64,000 nt of DNA from Asterias rubens (taxonomy: Eukaryota > Echinodermata > Asteroidea > Forcipulatida > Asteriidae): the NCBI RefSeq assembly GCF_902459465.1, contig NC_047063.1:2790001-2854000 (forward strand), given 5' to 3'. Position 1 is the stretch's first letter. Each line of letters starts with the position of its first letter. Both the position numbers and the translations under genes were made by a program. Positions 12,291 to 23,928 of the stretch are shown piece after piece. The notes beneath the pieces were generated by a model. It was not told the DNA's origin and made no database searches. It worked only from the letters and a program-made list of their open reading frames with translations.

Positions 12291-12963
12291 TCAGAGCTAC
12301 ATTGGAAAAGGCCTGTTGGAAACTGTGACAAAATAAACGTTAGTTTGACCAAATAAAAATAAGGTTATCATCAACGGGTAACAGAAAGTGCACAGTACGT
12401 TAAAGATTGCACAATATTGTGTGTTCTAGAGGAAATAGTGGCTGATGACTGTGTGTGGACTGAGTGAGTGGAAATGACGCTAGTAACGGATCGAGCCCAA
12501 GGCGGGGCCAATTAAGAGCAGACACGCCCATACCCAGTCATTATTCACCGCTAGAGTCAGTCACGTTTTCACTCTTGAAGTTTTGTAAACACCTTTATAG
12601 ATTTTAAAATAACATAGCAGGCCTGTATGGTTGTTTTTAAAAGGGCAAGGGTGCCACTGCATTTTCTCCTCGGCAAAGGGCCCCTTTGAGTAAATTGTAA
12701 ATTTCAACTGGAGCATTTCAAGGGCACCAAGGCAATGACTAGGAGGCATGGAGGCAATCGCCTTCATTGCCTCCATGTCAGACCTGACATAACTTAAGAG
12801 CTGAGTAGGATTCCAAATTTTGCATGGTGAAGATACAATCAAATTAGGTTTGCGGTGGCACCATGTTATCATTTTCTTTGGTAGTTTAGAGAAGAACCAG
12901 TGGTTTAACAACTCCATGTTAGATCAGTGTGCTCTGATTATCTTCAGGCTAATAATTAGGGGT

Positions 12964-12982
12964 GGGGGGGGGGGGGGGGGGG
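12964..12982. repeat. 19-bp G run
   Basis: Uninterrupted G homopolymer. Similar runs lie at 7184-7196, 23510-23524 and 36946-36961 (G) and at 17475-17487 (C). Confidence 0.9.
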
Positions 12983-13409
12983 CTACCAATTTTTTTTTGA
13001 AAAACTAAACAAACTGATGAATAAGGTTTGCTGGTTGTGGATGGTAGCCACTGTTTGTAATAGTACAAAAATAATAAATGGTTTTACATAGCACAGGTTT
13101 TAAACCAATAAGGTAACTCAAGGTACTTAAAAAAGGAGAAAACAATAGACCCTTCCCATGAAATATGTAAATTGCACAGAGCGCGTGCACACAAACGTTT
13201 TGGTTGGCAAAATGAGGGAACATCGCGCTGTTTTGTACACGACTAATGGCTGCGTGACTCAGAAGCGATTGCGCGTCTGCTCAATGCAAAACTCTATGGC
13301 GTTTGCCAACCAACAGGGTCTGTACGCATGCGTGAATGTAATTAGCATATTTCATGGGAAGGGTCCATTGAAGACAGGTTTGTAAATTTGGTAAATTATG
13401 AGACCAATT

Positions 13410-13620
13410 CATAGCACCTCATGGTTTGGCAAGGTAACTGGGTTCTTTTACGTGAATAATCGACACACAGGACCTGTGACTTTTATGTTCCATCCAAAGC
13501 AAAGCAGTAACAACTAGGTGTCTTGAGCGTCAAGACCAGGACTCAAACCCACACTCAGCTGATCAAAAACACCAGAGCTTGAGTTCAGTTTTCTGAACCG
13601 CTCGGCCACGACACGCCTAG
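13410..13620 (-). mobile_element. SINE-2-related element
   Basis: The complement starts GGCGTGTCGTGGCCGAGCGG and has GTGTGGGTTTGAGTCC. Its body (GTTCTTTTACGTG, CACACAGGACC) matches the 48693 element rather than the standard SINE-2 body. Confidence 0.7.
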
Positions 13621-14511
13621 TCCAAATACAAGCTGTTCTGGTTTAAAAGAGATATGACGCTTTGCAGACCTACAATTTGGCCGGCGCCGGGGTACCTCTG
13701 GGTTCTACTTTGGTCAAACTCTGGTGTTTATATATAAAGGTTGGTCACCATCTCAACATCTCATGACTCATAAAAGATATTTTTATGGTGTCAACTAATT
13801 CCTTAGATTGCTCTACTGATCCTGATAGCGCATGTTTATGACTGCCTCGCTGTACTTCCAAAGTTCAAATCAGGACTTCATCAAATCTGGTAATTAGTCA
13901 ATAGCACTCCGGACTAAAACTAAAAATAGAAGTACCCGGATCTTCTCGGACAACGTGTCAAGTGTCGTGTACATGTCCGAGATTTATGATTACTCAAAGG
14001 TACTGACTGAACTACTTCTGTAGTCTGGAGAGCCGACAATCGATCGCAGTGGGTTTGCAGTGGGCCTACCCTCTGAGGACATTTTTCAATAGGGACAACA
14101 GGTCCTCACTAGTTGGTTCTTTGTTTTCGATCATGGGTCCTCACTAGTCATTTGTGTACAACACCAACGGGGATTGCTTCACTACAGATAGTACAATAGG
14201 TGTCCTCTTATGTAACGGTCAAACACAACTGTGTGAGCGTGTGAGTGGTGGAAATGTTCATCTGGGTATTTTAAATAATAAGAATATTTTGAGCAAGATG
14301 AAGCCATTGGTATGGAGTCTTGAATCACATTGTCACCAATTCAACCTGTAAAATCTGGAATTTATCAATTCATAAAAGTCAACCTCTCGTAACATCATGC
14401 GTCTACATCAAGCTTCAGAAAATATGAACATCTGAATCAAGGGGCTAATGAGAATAAAACGTGTCAATAAGATTACAACCTGGGCTCTTTCTTATAATGC
14501 GGCTTACATGA

Positions 14512-14764
14512 AAGAAAAAAACACCCTAATCACACAAAGATGTGAGCTTTCAGATGATTGATTTCGAGACCTCAACTTCTAAATCTGAGGTCTCAAAATC
14601 AAATTCGTTGAAAATTACTTCTTTCTCGAAAAGTACTCCACTTCAGAGGGAGCCGTTTCTCACAATGTTTTATACTTCCAACCTGTCCTCATTACTCGTT
14701 ACCAAGTACGGTTTTATGCAAATAATGAATTTGAGTAATTACCAATAGTGTCCACTGCCTTTAA
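14512..14764 (-). mobile_element. MITE-1 copy, left-truncated
   Basis: Begins inside the element at the AAAAAACACCC block and runs to the intact end AGTGTCCACTGCCTTTAA. Confidence 0.8.
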
Positions 14765-15138
14765 AAGCATAAAACGAAACTCAGCACAACAAAATTGTAA
14801 AGCAATATTTTCAGCTTGGATGAGCAGCTCCATGTAGAGCACAAATAGAAACTCAGCAAAGAAAGATTATGCTTAGACCTTGTTCCCACTAGCACTGGAC
14901 CCCGCATTGATCTCCCAATTTGAGAAAAGGGCACTCAAGACTCCGAAAAGGCGATCATTTCTCTCATCACCTTTCCGGTACAGGGGCCATGTTCTAGATG
15001 ATAAATGATGTTTATGTCAAGCCTTCCTGAACATCCCACCTTGCCAAGTTGATGAGAAACATCATGACCAGCGCTGGCATGGTTGACTTGAGGCTTGATT
15101 TGCTTGAAGGAACGGGAATGCATTGGTTGGGTTTTCCT

Positions 15139-15161
15139 GGGGGGGGGGGGGGGGGGGGGGG
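15139..15161. repeat. 23-bp G run
   Basis: The longest G homopolymer in the window, just upstream of the TIR element at 15222. Confidence 0.9.
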
Positions 15162-15221
15162 AGGCAAACCTCAAGCCTAAAATGCTACAGTCTTGTCTTA
15201 TAAACACAAAATGGATATTCT

Positions 15222-15413
15222 AGGCCCAATTTCATAGACCCGCTTCTGCACAAATAATAGCTAAGCACAACAAAATTATGCCAACCAGAGTATGGTTACC
15301 AACTTAACTGGCATGTCACATACACAATTTGTGACCGGTATCTTGCTCATTCTGCTTAGCAGACAATTGTTAAGCTGCTTATATATAAACAGCTCTATGA
15401 AATTGGGCCCTGG
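15222..15413. mobile_element. GCCCAATTTCATAGA-family TIR element
   Basis: Starts AGGCCCAATTTCATAGACC and ends AGCTCTATGAAATTGGGCCC, with TGTGACCGGTATCTTGCTC and GCTTAGCAGACAATTG inside. About 190 bp and non-coding; the best full copy in the window. Confidence 0.72.
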
Positions 15414-15573
15414 TGTTCATCACACATTCTGGCCGCTTGCTCCAAGTAAACGCTTTTCAAAAGTAGCATTTTCATATAAATCCAAGAAGGATTGAAGAGA
15501 TAGTTCTGACCATGAACAAAATAAATTCTTGCTTTGGTTCTATTAGGCGGCAGTTTGACTTTAGTATTACAGT

Positions 15574-15742
15574 CGTCGATTTCACAAAGCTCTTCCTAAC
15601 TTAGGATTAATCATAGGACTTAGGACAAGTTAAGTTCCATATCCAAAAACGTCAGGACGCAATGAACCCATCCTAAGTTAGGGTGAGTTACTCGTCCTTA
15701 CTCGAGATAGGATTAATCCTGGCGTTTCGTGAAATCGGCTGC
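15574..15742. mobile_element. Palindromic 'gagttaggac' element
   Basis: Starts CGTCGATTTCACAAAGC and ends GGCGTTTCGTGAAATCGGC, with CATCCTAAGTTAGGGTGAG inside. Same subfamily as 8667. Confidence 0.7.
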
Positions 15743-16584
15743 AGAACTCTTACTGTAATTAAAGCAGGTAAAAATTGAGAATTGCACTTCTAGTGCTATT
15801 GCTATGCACTTCTGTTGCAGATGGCAACTCTTTTAAAAGTTTTTTTCTTCTGATTTCATCACAGACAACAGTTTTCACTTAAAATATTTTCTCAAGGGAA
15901 TTAATTCTTGAACAAACTCTTTCTGCTCTGATTGATGGATGAGATCCTAACCTGAAAATGAGAAACCTTTGCTTCCAAACAAACCAAAATACTACAACAG
16001 CTTTCAAAGATTGTTGCCACACGTCTCGTTCAATCAACTCCCGTGCCAACAACTAGTTGACTTCTCAATCTTAATCAAGGAATTCATCTCAACTTCAAAG
16101 ACAAGAAGACAAATGTGTGGGTTTCTTTTTTTATGCCTCAGGATTGAAAGGAGAGTGGCCATTCTGTCAAGTGATGATTTTGTTTTCTCCCCACACACAA
16201 ATCCACAGCATCTCAATCATTATGACAGATCCTTTTGTAAGGTGACTCGCTGAAAACACACCAACAAAAACAACCAGAAATCCCCCCTCGACAAAGCCAG
16301 GTATTTTTCACCTCTGGGCAGGTGGTTTAGGGGCTCAGGCGAGAGATAAGCACAGAGAGAATGTGGAGCTGAACTCCCAATAAAAAAACCTTCCCCCTAA
16401 TTACTGAGGTCTCATTGCTCTGATTTGGCTTCCTTTGTTGAGCGTTATTTGTTTGTTTACAGGAATGTTTATCTGGTTGGTACACTGCTACTACAAAAAC
16501 TTGGAGAGGAAAGAGGGAGTTGTCTGTCGGAGTTTAGGAGAGTCACTGCTGCCTATAATGTCTGGAACCGTGATCCAAATCTTA

Positions 16585-16690
16585 GCAGGACCAAACTTCA
16601 TAAAGCAGAAAAAATGGCTAAGCAAATCTCTTTGCTCAGCAAAAAATGAGTGGGGCACCAGTTGCAACAATGTAAACTTTATGGAGTTTT
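16585..16690. repeat. Fragment of the GCCCAATTTCATAGA family
   Basis: AACTTCATAAAGCAG, TCTCTTTGCTCAGC and GGGGCACCAGTTGCAACAA match the 10240-10300 copy. Confidence 0.45.
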
Positions 16691-16812
16691 GAAAGCACAT
16701 AATATTTATGCAACAAGGGTGTTTTTTCTTTATTTTTTCTCTTGCAACCTAAAAGACCAAATGAGTAAAAATGTTTATTTTATGCATATATGTTGGGCTA
16801 CACCAAATTAAT
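16690..16812 (+). mobile_element. MITE-1 fragment
   Basis: Internal 120 bp only: AAAGCACATAA, CAACAAGGGTGTTTTTTC, then TTATTTTATGCATATATG and TACACCAA. Neither inverted end is present. Confidence 0.6.
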
Positions 16813-16853
16813 TTCCTCTGGTATAAGGGGGCACTAAATTCTATAAGGACAAT

Positions 16854-17240
16854 TTAAAGGCAGTGGACACTATTGGGAATGACTTGAAATAATTATTAGC
16901 ACAAAACCTTACTTGGTAACGAGTAATGGGGAGAAGTTGATAGTATAAAACATGGTGAGAAACAGCTCCCTCTGAAGTGACGTAGTTTTCGGGAAAGAAG
17001 TTATTTTCATCAAATTTAAAATTCGAGACCTCAGATTTAGAAGTTGAGGTCTCGAAATCAAGCATCTGAAAGCCCACAACTTTGTGTGACAAGGGTGTTT
17101 TTTCTTTCATTATTATCTCCCAACTTTGATGACGCATTGAGCTAAAATGTTCACAGGTTTGTTATTTTATGCATATTTTGAGATACACCAAGTGAGATCT
17201 CTGGTCTTTGACAAGTACCAATATTGTCCAGTGTCTTTAA
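16854..17240 (+). mobile_element. MITE-1 copy
   Basis: Full-length, TTAAAGGCAGTGGACAC to TGTCCAGTGTCTTTAA, with the central palindrome (GAGACCTCAGATTTAG / GAGGTCTCGAAATC). It follows the fragment at 16690, so two insertions sit side by side. Confidence 0.88.
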
Positions 17241-17487
17241 TTGGAACTTTGCAAAGGGCACGTGAGCAAAAGCACGGGGCACCACAGCAATTCATGGATG
17301 CGCAGGGGGTTACTTTGAGGCATGCCAGAAATTCCTCATCATTTTTGTCCCTGTTTATAATTAATAATTGTTCCAACTTGAACAGATGGGTAAGTAATTT
17401 TGACTGATGTTATTGGTCACAGGTAGATCGTTTTGATTGATGTTACAACCCAATTCACATCAAGAATTCATCAACCCCCCCCCCCCC

Positions 17488-17874
17488 TTCAAAGGCACTG
17501 GACACTTTTGGTAATTGTCAAAGACCAGTAAATATTCACTTGGTGTATCCCAATTTCCAACATCTGCATGAAATAACAAACCTGTGAAATTTGGGCTCAA
17601 TTGTTAACTGAATTTGCAAGAGAATGATGACAAAAAAAACACCCTTGTTGCATTACTTTGTGTGCTTTCAGATGCACAATAAAAGGCTTCAGCTGAAGTC
17701 TTTTATTATTTGAGTGAGAAATTACCTCCATCTCAAAACCGATGTTTCTTCCGAGGGAGCCGTTTCTCACGACGTTTCAAACTATCAACAGCTCTACATT
17801 GCTTATTACCAAGAAAGTTTTTGAGCTAACAGTTAATTTGAGCAACACGTACAATAGTGTCCAGTGCCTTTAAG
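17488..17874 (-). mobile_element. MITE-1 copy, variant centre
   Basis: Full-length reverse copy next to a 13-bp C run. The centre is AAAGGCTTCAGCTGAAGTC, the same variant as at 48048. It ends AGTGTCCAGTGCCTTTAA. Confidence 0.82.
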
Positions 17875-18215
17875 GGAGAAACCCTTGTACAGATGTTCAA
17901 ATAACCGCAAGAAGTGTGCTCGCTCACTGTGAAGGAGTCAAGTCAAGTCAATTCTAGGTGACTTTTCTCGTTTGATCGTCCCGTCTCCCCATCACGGCAC
18001 TTGTACTGTTTCCCATCAGAGAGAGAATGCACTGGTCAGTCATCTTATGGCCCCCCTTTTGACCCCTCATTAGTACTGGGGGTAAGACCCGTCTTAAAGA
18101 TGCAGTTTGTTATCTCCTACTCATGACTGCCCTAAGATGTCATCATGATGATTTACGTCACAAATAGGGCATAGGAAAACTTTGTTGACCGAAAAGAGAT
18201 TCAAGGTTGAACCAT

Positions 18216-18237
18216 GGGGGGGGGGGGGGGGGGGGGG
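18216..18237. repeat. 22-bp G run
   Basis: Uninterrupted G homopolymer about 600 bp upstream of the 29-bp minisatellite. Confidence 0.9.
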
Positions 18238-18827
18238 AGTCTCCAATAAGTTGTAGATATTCAGGGAGTGTTTTTGCTCCACTATGTAAAATTTCAACTC
18301 CTGCTTGACAAAATTATGATGTGTCTATCTTCATGTTTACTTTTAATGGTGTGCTTTTTGTCTTTATAGAATGGTTGAACAAAATTTGGAAAACTGTGTG
18401 GTATTACCTGGGATTATGTGGCTCTTTGTGAAAACCATGTTAACACATGCTAGTGTCATTTACACAGTCTTTTTCAAAGGAAACATTGGCTATGCCTCTA
18501 GAAGAAAGGGTTGCAACATTTTACCCGAAACTCTTTGATCTTCCGTCGTCAGAATTGAAAAGGAAACAACTAGGATTCAATGCCACTGCAACCACTGATT
18601 TACACGTGTCCCTATCACTTCTCCCTCAGGTCCATTTTTCAATTTTTTTGTAAGCTCATATTGCAGCTTCCGATTCAATTATATACTCATAGGTATTTGG
18701 CCAAACTGTTTATACCGTGTTGGGGGACTTTGAAAAACACCTCTTTAATATAATTGAGGACGTGCTGGGCATGAATGCATGACCAAGGGTCCGTGAATCC
18801 AGTAAACATGTTTGGGTCCATCGGGTC

Positions 18828-19668
18828 AGATTAAAGGTATTAGATCTGCCAACTTCTGATTAAAGGTATTAGATCTGCCAACTTCAGATTAAAGGTATTA
18901 GATCTGCCAACTTCTGATTAAAGGTATTAGATCTGCCAACTTCTGATTAAAGGTATTAGATCTGCCAACTTCTGATTAAAGGTATTAGATCTGCCAACTT
19001 CAGATTAAAGGTATTAGATCTGCCAACTTCTGATTAAAGGTATTAGATGTGCCAACTTCAGATTAAAGGTATTAGATCTGCCAACTTCTGATTAAAGGTA
19101 TTAGATCTGCCAACTTCAGATTAAAGGTATTAGATCTGCCAACTTCAGATTAAAGGTATTAGATCTGCCAACTTCTGATTAAAGGTATTAGATCTGCCAA
19201 CTTCAGATTAAAGGTATTAGATCTGCCAACTTCTGATTAAAGGTATTAGATCTGCCAACTTCAGATTAAAGGTATTAGATCTGCCAACTTCAGATTAAAG
19301 GTATTAGATCTGCCAACTTCAGATTAAAGGTATTAGATCTGCCAACTTCTGATTAAAGGTATTAGATCTGCCAACTTCAGATTAAAGGTATTAGATCTGC
19401 CAACTTCAGATTAAAGGTATTAGATCTGCCAACTTCAGATTAAAGGTATAAGATCTGCCAACTTCAGATTAAAGGTATTAGATCTGCCAACTTCAGATTA
19501 AAGGTATTAGATCTGCCAACTTCAGATTAAAGGTATTAGATCTGCCAACTTCAGATTAAAGGTATTAGATGTGCCAACTTCAGATTAAAGGTATTAGATG
19601 TGCCAACTTCAGATTAAAGGTATTAGATGTGCCAACTTCAGATTAAAGGTATAAGATCTGCCAACTTT
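18828..19668. repeat. Minisatellite: 29 copies of a 29-bp unit
   Basis: Unit AGATTAAAGGTATTAGATCT + GCCAACTTC. The array spans 841 bp, exactly 29 x 29. Variation is almost limited to three sites: CTTCAGATT versus CTTCTGATT, GATCTGCC versus GATGTGCC, and TATTAG versus TATAAG. Each unit has a BglII-type AGATCT unless mutated. There are no spacers, so it is not CRISPR. Confidence 0.95.
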
Positions 19669-19995
19669 ACCTGATTCTGCAGAATGTTTACTGGGAATAA
19701 ACCAATCTTTCCATAATCTGGTGAGAAAATTTTGTAATTTCCCTGATTGCGGAAACTTGAATTGCTTATGAATGCAATTTCTAAATATCCCCCTGATTGA
19801 TGTACTTTAAAATTCCAGTGATTTTAAGACCCAAAAGCTGCCCCAGCTCTCCCTAATTCTGCAGAATGTTCACTGTGAGTAAACCAATCTTCTGAATCCA
19901 ATGTCCTGATGGAAAAAATAAATAAAAAATCCCTGATTGTGAAAACTTGTTGTGCCTATTATTTGAATGTAATTCTAAATATCTCCCGATTGTTG
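19669..19995. repeat. Dispersed repeat with a direct duplication, flanking the minisatellite
   Basis: ATTCTGCAGAATGTTTACTG, AATAAACCAATCTTTCC and CCCTGATTG (19676-19795) recur as ATTCTGCAGAATGTTCACTG, GTAAACCAATCTTC and CCCTGATTG (19855-19940). A third relative is at 25490-25560. Confidence 0.6.
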
Positions 19996-20032
19996 GACCA
20001 AATTATTTGAAGAACAATAAAGACTAATACGG

Positions 20033-20229
20033 CCCAATTTGTATAGGGCAACTTGAGCACACAAAGTTGCTAGGCAAACAAAATTATGCTTACCAGAACA
20101 GGGTAACCAGCCTAAATACCATGTCACATGTACAATTTGTGACCGGTATCCTGTTTATTTCTGCTAAACAGACAATTATTAAGCAATATTTTTCTGCTTA
20201 TAATGAGCAACTCTATGAAATTGGGCTCA
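20033..20229. mobile_element. GCCCAATTTCATAGA-family element, founder of the 106-bp array
   Basis: CGGCCCAATTTGTATAGGGC to CAACTCTATGAAATTGGGCTC. Its right half is the unit then repeated in tandem from 20230. Confidence 0.75.
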
Positions 20230-20981
20230 GCAACCATCAAATTTGTGACTGGTATCCTGTTTACTTCTGCTAAGCAGACAATTATTAAGCAATATTTTTC
20301 TGCTTATAATGAGCAACTCTATGAAATTGGGCTCAGCAACCATCAAATTTGTGACTGGTATCCTGTTTACTTCTGCTAAGCAGACAATTATTAAGCAATA
20401 TTTTTCTGCTTATAATGAGCAGCTCTATGAAATTGGGCTCAGCAACCATCAAATTTGTGACTGGTATCCTGTTTACTTCTGCTAAGCAGACAATTATTAA
20501 GCAATATTTTTCTGCTTATAATGAGCAGCTCTATGAAATTGGGCTCAGCAACCATCAAATTTGTGACTGGTATCCTGTTTACTTCTGCTAAGCAGACAAT
20601 TATTAAGCAATATTTTTCTGCTTATAATGAGCAGCTCTATGAAATTGGGCTCAGCAACCATCAAATTTGTGACTGGTATCCTGTTTACTTCTGCTAAGCA
20701 GACAATTATTAAGCAATATTTTTCTGCTTATAATGAGCAGCTCTATGAAATTGGGCTCAGCAACCATCAAATTTGTGACTGGTATCCTGTTTACTTCTGC
20801 TAAGCACTGCTAAGCAGACACTTATTAAGCAATATTTTTCTGCTTATAATGAGCAGCTCTATGAAATTGGGCTCAGCAACCATCAAATTTGTGACTGGTA
20901 TCCTGTTTACTTCTGCTAAGCAGACAATTATTAAGCAATATTTTTCTGCTTATAATGAGCAGCTCTATGAAATTGGGCTCA
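20230..20981. repeat. Tandem array of a 106-bp unit, seven copies
   Basis: Units start at 20230, 20336, 20442, 20548, 20654, 20760 and 20876, each beginning GCAACCATCAAATTTGTGAC and ending AAATTGGGCTCA. The copies are nearly identical. The sixth has a 10-bp expansion (AAGCACTGCTAAGCAG) and ACACTT for ACAATT. Confidence 0.95.
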
Positions 20982-21349
20982 TCAGCAACCATCATTTGTC
21001 ATAAACGAAGGCCCAAAATATACACCAACAAATATTGATGCAGACAGAAAAGGTATTCTGAAAAATTGCACTGAGTGTTTGAAGAAGGGAAAAAAAGCAA
21101 CAACTAATAGGTGACGAGAAGGTCATGGCTGACAGAAAAATGAACGCGTGAAAAAAAAAGTGACAAACCCAATGGGTGACGTGAAGCAGAAAAAGATGTA
21201 ACTGTCAACTGCTTAGGCGTGAGACACGGGGGTAACTTTAGTGTCCTGTCACAATGAGCGGAATTCTGAACAAATACTGTTTGGAATGTGAACACGGGTC
21301 ACGGAGGGCAAATCACTCAAAACGGTTTGGGTTTATCATGAATACACAC

Positions 21350-21515
21350 TGGGATGATGACAATGTCAAAAAATAGCACTGCCAATAACTTGGAACAAAT
21401 TGCTGTCATGAATCGGGGAGGGGGGAAAAAAATGCCAGGATCCTATCAATACACTGAGATGACAATGTCAGAAAATATCAGCGCCAATAACTTGGAACAA
21501 CTTGCTGTCATGAAA
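21350..21515. repeat. Two-copy direct repeat, ~100-bp spacing
   Basis: ATGACAATGTCA..AAATA and GCCAATAACTTGGAACAA plus TTGCTGTCATGAA occur at 21356-21413 and 21459-21512. Confidence 0.75.
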
Positions 21516-21967
21516 AAAAAAGAAAAAAAATTTGGCCGGGATCCTTCCTGGGGAAATTTGTGACATCCACTCCAGTCAAAGAAAGTTTGACATTAATGAA
21601 TAACCACTGCCCTTCCGCAAGGGCCTAATAGTTTTATTCCGATTCTGAAAGGAAAAAAAAAACGCTCCTTAAAACCAAAATGTTTTGATGCGTAATATAA
21701 CTTACGTCCGCTTACCAAACTAGAAACAGACTTGTTCCTGAAATTTACGACAGAGATAAGATCAAGTTCCGCACAATGACCTTGGTTCGTTAAAGTTTAC
21801 CTGGAAGCTCATTGTTTTGTGGTAACATTCAGTCCTTTTCAATCATGAAGTGTTCATCGTCAAACAGTAAAACCAACACATGAAAATCTCAGTAAAAAGC
21901 AGGAAAATGGATTTTGTTTTTATAGATTCTTTTGTAGTGACAGTTTCAAACAACATTATGTTATGGT

Positions 21968-22655
21968 ACCTGGGGTGGATTTATCTCGACTTAGGATGAG
22001 TTACTCGTCCTAACTTAGGACTAGCCATACATTTTTTATATCTCCTAGGACTAGGTCTAAGCATTGAGGAAGGAAGAGAAGGAGCTCGAACGAAGGGACT
22101 TCAAAAGTCGAACCTGCGGTACCGCGGTCAATTAACAACACCTCGTAATCACCGACATACCTGATACAGACAATGGGCGACCTGGCGTATGTGAGTTTTC
22201 GCGTGCTCACTTGGTTCTTCACTCAACCATGGTGTCGTATGTCGTATGGATATAATACAGAAAAATCCTCGTGTGCTAATACCCAAATTTTGAACCACCG
22301 CTAGTGACGGGAAAGTAAAAAAAAATGAAAAAATATGCCATGATGTTTCAGTGAAACACCACAAACGGTAAATGAAAAACGTGTATATTCACAATTCTTG
22401 TCTCCAATGATTCAACTTTACACGAAGGCAACGGTGCAGAGCGGCGGTACCGCACGTTCTGTACAAAGAAATCTAATCCTACTCGTTAATCGGCCGTCCA
22501 GCTGGAAGTCTCCTATCTTTTTCCACTGGTCAGACAGGGGCATTGTCAGGGTATTCTTTTGTTACTCTGCGGTTTTGCGGGTCGTTCGAGCTCCTTCTAT
22601 TCCTTCCTCCATGGTCTAAGTTAGGACTAGCCCTAACTCTTTGTGAAACCGACCC
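21968..22655. mobile_element. Palindromic 'gagttaggac' element carrying a nested TIR element
   Basis: The outer pieces are 21968-22061 and 22613-22655. They rejoin as ...CTAGGTCTAAGTTAGGACTAG once the insert and one target copy are removed. The outer end is AACTCTTTGTGAAACCGACC. Confidence 0.75.
22062..22612. mobile_element. hAT-like non-autonomous TIR element, ~551 bp
   Basis: Terminal inverted repeats CATTGAGGAAGGAAG...GAGCTCGAACGA and TCGTTCGAGCTCC...TTCCTTCCTCCAT(G). The element is flanked by GGTCTAAG at 22054-22061 and 22613-22620, a 7-8-bp target duplication. That length with CA-starting ends suggests hAT. No transposase is encoded. An inner inverted motif CGGTACCGC occurs at about 22117 and 22445. 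Confidence 0.7.
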
Positions 22656-22689
22656 CTGCTGCTAAAGAAAAAGACTTGAACTGCATCTA

Positions 22690-22955
22690 CCAGGCAAGCT
22701 CAGTGGTCTAGTGGTAAGACATCTGGGGTCGATTTCATGAAGAGTTAGGACTGGTCCTAACTTAGGACCCTCTATTAAAAACGTATGGCGATTCCTTACT
22801 TAGGACGAATAAGTCGTCCTAATTCGAGATAAGACTAGTCTTAACCCTTTGTGAAATCCACAACGACTGCTCTATGGCAAAGGTCGATAGTTTGAATCCC
22901 ACCCAAGTAATATGTCTGTGGTATTTTAATTGGTTTTGGGTACATTTCAATAGAC
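22690..22955 (+). mobile_element. SINE-3 (tRNA-like) interrupted by a palindromic element
   Basis: 22690-22727 has CAAGCTCAGTGGTCTAGTGG and TAAGACATCTGGGG. 22863-22955 resumes with GCAAAGGTCGATAGTTTGAA, TCCCACC and GTAATATGTCTGTGGTATT. The same tail occurs uninterrupted at 23785. Confidence 0.72.
22728..22862. mobile_element. Palindromic 'gagttaggac' element inside a SINE
   Basis: GGTCGATTTCATGAAGAG to CTTTGTGAAATCCACAACG. It interrupts a tRNA-like SINE whose two parts lie at 22690-22727 and 22863-22955. Confidence 0.7.
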
Positions 22956-23784
22956 TTGACAACTTCTCCTAATCCCAAAAGAATTACGCCTATATTCCTT
23001 TTTCTCAAACATGAAACACCTTTTTCACTGATCTAAGTGAATTCCTGCTCCTCTGTGATCGATCACTTTAACACTACTTCGCTTTTATCAACTAACAATT
23101 CTTTTAAAAATCTGTTGCTTAAACATGTTAACTATTACACAACTTTATTCAGTTTGGTACCACAAGATTAATAAAGTGAGCCCTCTTGTGACAGCATCAC
23201 TGTTTGATTTTTCCAGGGTAACTATAAAAAACGAGATCGTCCTTCAGCAGGGATACTTATCGCTAATAAGTCTCCTTCAGTGTAATATCATGCAAGGCAC
23301 GTAGCCCTAAGTAGTGGGCCAAGGCACGTAGCCTTTTGACAGCATTTTTAGGGCTGCACTCTCAAAATTGAAAAAGGTGTAATTTGGAGGCCCCCCCCCC
23401 CTGCATGATTGGGCACAAGGCCAACTTATGGTACATGGTGACTGTTGTGTGATAACAATGGCCACTAGAGAAAGACAAGGTCTTGATGTGATTAAGGGAG
23501 AAAAAGGGAGGGGGGGGGGGGGGGAGAACGGAGAGAAGGAAGGGTTATATTTATGGGTAAAAGGAAGAGTGGGTATTAGAATCGTGCCAGGGCAGACATT
23601 ACACAGCAGAAACACTATGGCTGCTTGAAATTATAAATTGTCAAGTTTTTTTTTTGTTTTTTTTTACGTGGCAAATAAACAGGGTTAAATATGAAAACGT
23701 AAATTTGCATAGCTTGCTGGCGAAGATTTACTTTAATTTGTACAGTAATTTTAAGTTTCGTGTTTTTATCTTTTTGTAACTCCT

Positions 23785-23925
23785 TCTAGCCACCGGGCAA
23801 ACTTGCTGAGGGTATTGTGGTAAGAAATCTGACACAGCGTGGCAAAGGTTGTGGGTTCCAATCCCTACCGAGTAGTATGCCAGTGGGTTTCTTTCCACAG
23901 AACTTGGAAAAGTACCAAGTATACA
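23785..23925 (+). mobile_element. SINE-3 (tRNA-like)
   Basis: TTGTGGTAAGAAATCTGAC, GGCAAAGGTTGTGGGTTCCA, ATCCCTACC, GAGTAGTATGCCAGTGGG. Confidence 0.65.
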
Positions 23926-23928
23926 GTA

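Larger units (their letters stand above)
12291..14511. other. Intergenic, repeats only
   Basis: Apart from the G run and the SINE at 13410, I see only short pieces of dispersed repeats (AAAAGGGCAAGGGTGCC near 12640). There is also a ~30-bp inverted pair: CCCTTCCCATGAAATATG at 13150 and CATATTTCATGGGAAGGG at 13347, bounding a ~215-bp possible TIR element. Confidence 0.45.

Noticed and set aside
12561..12917. 118-codon reverse-strand open frame as a gene
   Set aside because: No recognised motif. Part of it matches short dispersed repeats (AAAAGGGCAAGGGTGCC type) found elsewhere in the window.
18828..19668. CRISPR array
   Set aside because: The 29-bp units are directly adjacent with no spacers, and the DNA is eukaryotic.
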